Positions 25,950-29,059 of a DNA stretch of 29,059 bases are shown here, in pieces. Position numbers and translations under genes: made by a program. Positions within the stretch are counted from its first letter, which is position 1; each line of letters begins with the position of its first letter. Origin of the DNA: Desulfurivibrio alkaliphilus (GTDB taxonomy: Bacteria > Desulfobacterota > Desulfobulbia > Desulfobulbales > Desulfurivibrionaceae); contig DSDS01000009.1 of the NCBI GenBank assembly GCA_011048585.1, positions 1 to 29,059 on the forward strand, given 5' to 3'. A model generated the notes under the pieces. That model did not search any database and had not been told where the DNA came from. It worked only from the letters and a program-made list of their open reading frames with translations.

Positions 25950-26879
25950 ATGAGATTAAAAACTTTTATGATAGCGGCTGGTTTTTGTGCCGCCTTGGCA
26001 GCTGCGCCGCCCCTTGCCCTGGCGGCTGACGGTGAGGCGGGGCGCGGTGCCCGCTTCTACACCCCTTTGCTCAGTCGCTTGGTTCCTGTTTTGAGTGGAG
26101 AACCCAAATCCCTTAACAGCTCTCCCTCCTCGGCCACTCGTTTTCATCTGGGTTTTTTTACAACCGAACTTAAATCATCCCATCTGACTGCCGCTGACCA
26201 GGATTCCAACGCCTCCTACCTGGCCCAGTTACCGGTACGCCAATCCACCACCGGCATCGCTGATTTGGGCTATGGATCCTACTACGGAACGACTCGGCTT
26301 GATGTGAGTCGTTTTACCAATACCGGCGACGGCTATTCCCTGACTCCCCAGCGCCCGGGTGAAAACCTGAATTTGAGTTTAGAGGCGGGGGGAAGGTATG
26401 ACGACTTAAGTGCCGGGATGCTTTACGCTTATCGCAGCAGCTTCGCCCAACACGACCCTGAACCCGGCGTCTCCCCCTACCCCATGTATATTTTCACCCC
26501 GATTGGCAGTTATGATACCGGCTTGGACGAACGAAGCCATGACGGCCACGCGGTGTTTCTCTATCTGGGTTACAATCTTTCCGAGCAGTTGAACATCCGC
26601 GGAACCCTGGGCCTGGCGAAGACCAGCACCCGGTTCGGCGATGAGGGGAGCCTGCGGCCCGTGGAACAAAGCCGGCGTTGGGGGGTTGATTTGGCCGCCA
26701 CCTACCGCTTGCTGGACAATTTGGTCTATGAGGCCCATTTGGGCTATGTAAGCATTGAAGACACCGCCGTTACCGCCGCTTCAACTCAGAACAGCGGCAC
26801 CGACGCCGCTCCCCTCTCCTCCAGCTCCCACCCCGCCTCGCTTTATCAGATCGGTAGCCACATCAGGATGACCTTCTAA
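25950..26879 (+). CDS. Exported outer-membrane beta-barrel protein of unknown function
   Basis: 309 residues. A clear Sec signal peptide covers residues 1-25 or 26 (positively charged start, hydrophobic core, LALA then ADG). The mature part shows alternating polar and hydrophobic stretches typical of beta strands, such as LNLSLEAGGRYDDLSAGMLY and HAVFLYLGYNLSEQLNIRG. It ends in phenylalanine (IRMTF), as outer-membrane barrels do. No named family is recognised. A small porin-like barrel of 10 to 14 strands would fit the length. It has its own candidate promoter and its 3' end meets the convergent HAD gene after three bases. Confidence 0.75.
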   Translation: MRLKTFMIAAGFCAALAAAPPLALAADGEAGRGARFYTPLLSRLVPVLSGEPKSLNSSPSSATRFHLGFFTTELKSSHLTAADQDSNASYLAQLPVRQSTTGIADLGYGSYYGTTRLDVSRFTNTGDGYSLTPQRPGENLNLSLEAGGRYDDLSAGMLYAYRSSFAQHDPEPGVSPYPMYIFTPIGSYDTGLDERSHDGHAVFLYLGYNLSEQLNIRGTLGLAKTSTRFGDEGSLRPVEQSRRWGVDLAATYRLLDNLVYEAHLGYVSIEDTAVTAASTQNSGTDAAPLSSSSHPASLYQIGSHIRMTF

Positions 26880-26882
26880 GTT

Positions 26883-27566
26883 TTATTCCCGCGGCAGCAA
26901 CTCGTTGAAGAAGATGATCGAAGGGTATTTGCGGGAAAATGAAACTGTGGTTCGGCTGCTGGCCCGGGCCACGTGGATCAGGTATGCCAACCCCGCCCGG
27001 TGGGCCGCCTCCAGCACCCGCTCGGTGTCGTCGGCCAGCATGGTCCGCCGGTTGTCATAGCCCAGCCGTTGTTGCAACAAGGGCCAGAAAGCGGCTTCCT
27101 CCTTGGCCAACCCAATCTCCTCGGCACAGACCACTTGGTCACAGTAGGGAAGCAGAGAGGCCCTGGCCATTTTAATTTGCAGGGTTTTGGGGTGGGCGTT
27201 GGTAACCAAACAGAGGTGCTTTTTCTTTTCACGACAAAATTTCAAAAAATCAAAAACATGAGGGTGAACAGCCACCAGGACATCCACCCGGCGCTTCAAC
27301 TCGGGGATGTCCAGGCCCAGCACCTCCGACCAGTAGTCGAGGTTGGTCCAGGCCAGGGTTCCCTCCCGGCGCTCATATTCACGGCGCAACCGGTGACGGG
27401 CCTCATCAACATCAAGGTCGTGAACCAGGGCGTAATTTTCCGGCAGATAGGAGTGCCAGAAGTAGTCGTCAAAGTGGCGGTCCAACAGGGTTCCGTCCAT
27501 GTCCAGCAGCACGGTATCGATCTGCTCCCAGTCCAGGTGGGGCTCAATTCTCTCCATGACCAGCAT
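26883..27566 (-). CDS. yrfG: HAD-superfamily nucleotidase, YrfG-like (GMP/IMP nucleotidase)
   Basis: 227 residues from the ATG at 27566. The catalytic HAD motif D22-M-D24-G-T is in VLLDMDGTLLD, motif II is the threonine in CLVTNAHPKTL, and motif IV is in MLADDTERVL. Strong resemblance to E. coli YrfG extends over HFDDYFWHSYLPE and LDYWSEVLGLDI. YrfG dephosphorylates GMP and IMP. I chose the start at 27566 because AAGGAG (27580-27575) stands 8 bases before it. A longer frame to 27593 lacks a ribosome site. The gene follows pyrD by 42 bases in the same direction and fits a nucleotide-metabolism operon. Confidence 0.85.
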   Translation of the reverse strand: MLVMERIEPHLDWEQIDTVLLDMDGTLLDRHFDDYFWHSYLPENYALVHDLDVDEARHRLRREYERREGTLAWTNLDYWSEVLGLDIPELKRRVDVLVAVHPHVFDFLKFCREKKKHLCLVTNAHPKTLQIKMARASLLPYCDQVVCAEEIGLAKEEAAFWPLLQQRLGYDNRRTMLADDTERVLEAAHRAGLAYLIHVARASSRTTVSFSRKYPSIIFFNELLPRE

Positions 27567-27608
27567 GGCGGCATCTCCTTGCAAAATCGCCATCGGTTTG
27601 TCGATCTC

Positions 27609-28604
27609 TCACGACAGGATCAGGGAGCCCCGCAGGGCGGCCACGGATTCCAAACGCTGGGCCCGCAGATAATCCTCGATCCCCCGGACAATCTCTTGGC
27701 TGGCGCCGGGGTTGATAAAGTTGGCGGTACCGATCTGGACGGCGGTGGCACCGGCCACGATGAACTCCAGGGCGTCGACCGCGTTGGTGATCCCACCGAC
27801 TCCGATTACCGGAATCTTCACGCAGTTGGCCACCTGCCAGACCATACGCAGAGCAACCGGCTTGATGGCGGGCCCCGACAACCCGCCCACCACATTGGCC
27901 AGTTTGGGCCGACGGCTGCGCAGATCAATGGCCATGCCCAACAGGGTGTTGATTAGCGAAACGGCATCGGCCCCACTCTCTTCAATCGCCCGGGCCATGG
28001 CGCCGATATCACCGACATTGGGTGATAGTTTGACAATCAAGGGCAGACTGGTGGCCTGCCGCACCGTTGTGGTTACCGCCGCCGCCATGGCCGGGTCGGT
28101 GCCAAAGGCCACCCCGCCCTGTTTGACGTTGGGGCAGGAGATATTGACCTCCAGGGCGGCAATCCCCTCGGCCTGGTCCAGGCGGGCCGCCAGCCGGCCG
28201 TACTCTTCAATACTGTTGCCCAGAATGTTGACCACCACCGTGGCCCCGGCGCCTTGGAGCCAGGGAAGTTTGCGGTCCAGAAACTGCTCCACCCCGACGT
28301 TTTCCAGGCCGATGGCATTAAGCATGCCGCAGGGGGTTTCCACGATCCGGGGAGGAGGATTCCCCGCCCGGGGCTCAAGGGATATCCCCTTAACCACCAC
28401 CGCCCCCAGCTGATGCAGATTGACAAAGGGGTAAAACTCCGCCCCATAGCCGAAGGTACCCGAGGCGGTCATTACCGGATTGCTCAGTCGCAGCGAACCG
28501 ATCCGTACCGCGAGATCCGGCTGACCGTCGGCGGGGGAGATCCGCTCCACGGTTACCTGGGGGTCGGAATTGGTGCTGCTGTTTACCTTGGTGCTGGCCG
28601 CCAT
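27609..28604 (-). CDS. pyrD: Dihydroorotate dehydrogenase, class 1B catalytic subunit
   Basis: 331 residues from the ATG at 28604. This is the FMN-containing subunit that oxidises dihydroorotate to orotate in pyrimidine synthesis. The catalytic cysteine is in LEVNISCPNVKQGG (C157), the marker of class 1B enzymes, which work with PyrK. The conserved TASGTFGYG, PRIVETPCGMLNAIGL, IPVIGVGGI and TAVQIGTANF blocks are present. The first 34 or so residues form a polar extension not usual in the family. A GTG at 28613 is an alternative start. It lies downstream of pyrK with a gap of about 40 bases. Confidence 0.95.
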   Translation of the reverse strand: MAASTKVNSSTNSDPQVTVERISPADGQPDLAVRIGSLRLSNPVMTASGTFGYGAEFYPFVNLHQLGAVVVKGISLEPRAGNPPPRIVETPCGMLNAIGLENVGVEQFLDRKLPWLQGAGATVVVNILGNSIEEYGRLAARLDQAEGIAALEVNISCPNVKQGGVAFGTDPAMAAAVTTTVRQATSLPLIVKLSPNVGDIGAMARAIEESGADAVSLINTLLGMAIDLRSRRPKLANVVGGLSGPAIKPVALRMVWQVANCVKIPVIGVGGITNAVDALEFIVAGATAVQIGTANFINPGASQEIVRGIEDYLRAQRLESVAALRGSLILS

Positions 28605-28643
28605 TTTGTCCACCCGGTCATGATTTTTTCCAATTAGCCCTGT

Positions 28644-29059
28644 TCAAGATGGCCACACGACATCGGTGGCCGCAAACACCGGCCCATCCTTGCACACATG
28701 CATGTAGCCGTCTGGTTTGGTTGATGTTTTAACCGCGCAGCCTAGACATGCGGAGATCCCACAGGCCATCATGGTCTCCAGAGAGACCTGGCAAGGCCAC
28801 TGCCGAGCGGCGCAATGGGCCGCCACCGCCGCCATCATCGGCGTCGGACCGCAGCAGTAGACCTGATATTTATCCCGGGTAAGATGGAGGGGAAGCAGCT
28901 CGGGGATCAAACCGCCATGGCCCAGGGTACCATCGTCGGTGGCCAAATGGGGTTGCAACCCCATCATCTCGAATTCACGCCCCAATTGGCGCAAATCGGC
29001 GGCCGTTCTGGCCCCCAGCAGTACGACGATCTCCGCCGGAGGTTCGGCCCGCCGCAACA
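28644..29059 (-). CDS. pyrK: Dihydroorotate dehydrogenase electron-transfer subunit PyrK (partial)
   Basis: The C-terminal 138 or so residues of the gene; the 5' end lies outside the window. PyrK carries FAD and a [2Fe-2S] cluster and passes electrons from PyrD to NAD+. The nucleotide-binding segment YCCGPTPMMAAVAAHC and the cluster cysteines in CGISACLGCAVK, plus a fourth cysteine in MHVCKDGPVF, are visible. Pairing with pyrD immediately downstream is the standard arrangement for class 1B enzymes. The reading frame is open to the window edge. Confidence 0.93.
   Translation of the reverse strand, partial: LRRAEPPAEIVVLLGARTAADLRQLGREFEMMGLQPHLATDDGTLGHGGLIPELLPLHLTRDKYQVYCCGPTPMMAAVAAHCAARQWPCQVSLETMMACGISACLGCAVKTSTKPDGYMHVCKDGPVFAATDVVWPS

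Overview
The window is GC-rich, densely packed chromosome from a Gram-negative anaerobe. My best guess is a Desulfobacterota (deltaproteobacterial) sulfur-cycle organism of the Desulfobulbales / Desulfurivibrio kind. The reasons are an AhbD/NirJ-type radical SAM haem protein, a complex I operon without nuoE, nuoF and nuoG, an mreBCD-mrdA-rodA set, Mpl, and a signal-peptide beta-barrel protein. This is inference from gene content; no rRNA gene is present. There is no gene-free stretch longer than 300 bases, and I see no insertion sequence, phage gene or CRISPR array.

Layout. (1) 105-3753, + strand: a haem operon of a radical SAM AhbD-like enzyme, hemE, an HD phosphohydrolase and hemH. (2) 3750-9216, - strand: the rod-shape/elongasome operon, read right to left as mreB, mreC, mreD, mrdA (PBP2), rodA. 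It meets hemH tail to tail with overlapping stop codons. (3) 9405-9480: tRNA-Ala(GGC), divergent from mreB. (4) 9657-11313, + strand: a 63-residue unknown protein overlapping mpl (murein peptide recycling). (5) 11495-22891, + strand: an 11.4-kb complex I operon, nuoABCDHIJK, then a MrpD-like antiporter subunit, a two-helix small membrane protein, a NuoL-like subunit with a C-terminal arm, nuoM and nuoN. (6) 22984-23059: tRNA-Asn(GTT) with its own promoter and a strong terminator. (7) 23244-26879, + strand: a YqeY-family protein, comF, mtnA, a 38-residue His-rich membrane peptide and an outer-membrane beta-barrel protein. (8) 26883-29059, - strand: pyrK (cut by the window edge), pyrD and a YrfG-like HAD nucleotidase.

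How the genes work together. The haem cluster suggests a mixed route. HemE makes coproporphyrinogen III, HemH inserts iron, and an AhbD-like radical SAM enzyme could decarboxylate coprohaem to haem b. The Mre/PBP2/RodA set builds the side wall, and Mpl recycles its peptides. The complex I operon has the membrane arm and the connecting Q-module but no NADH-oxidising N-module, and it has four rather than three antiporter-like subunits. Electron input is therefore unlikely to be the standard NADH route, and extra ion pumping is possible.

The most interesting points are the four-antiporter complex I with its small companion protein, the lysine-to-asparagine change in the pump helix of one subunit, the Ala/Lys/Pro-rich insertion in NuoC, the perfect 16-bp palindrome upstream of nuoA, and the hemE/hemH/ahbD combination.
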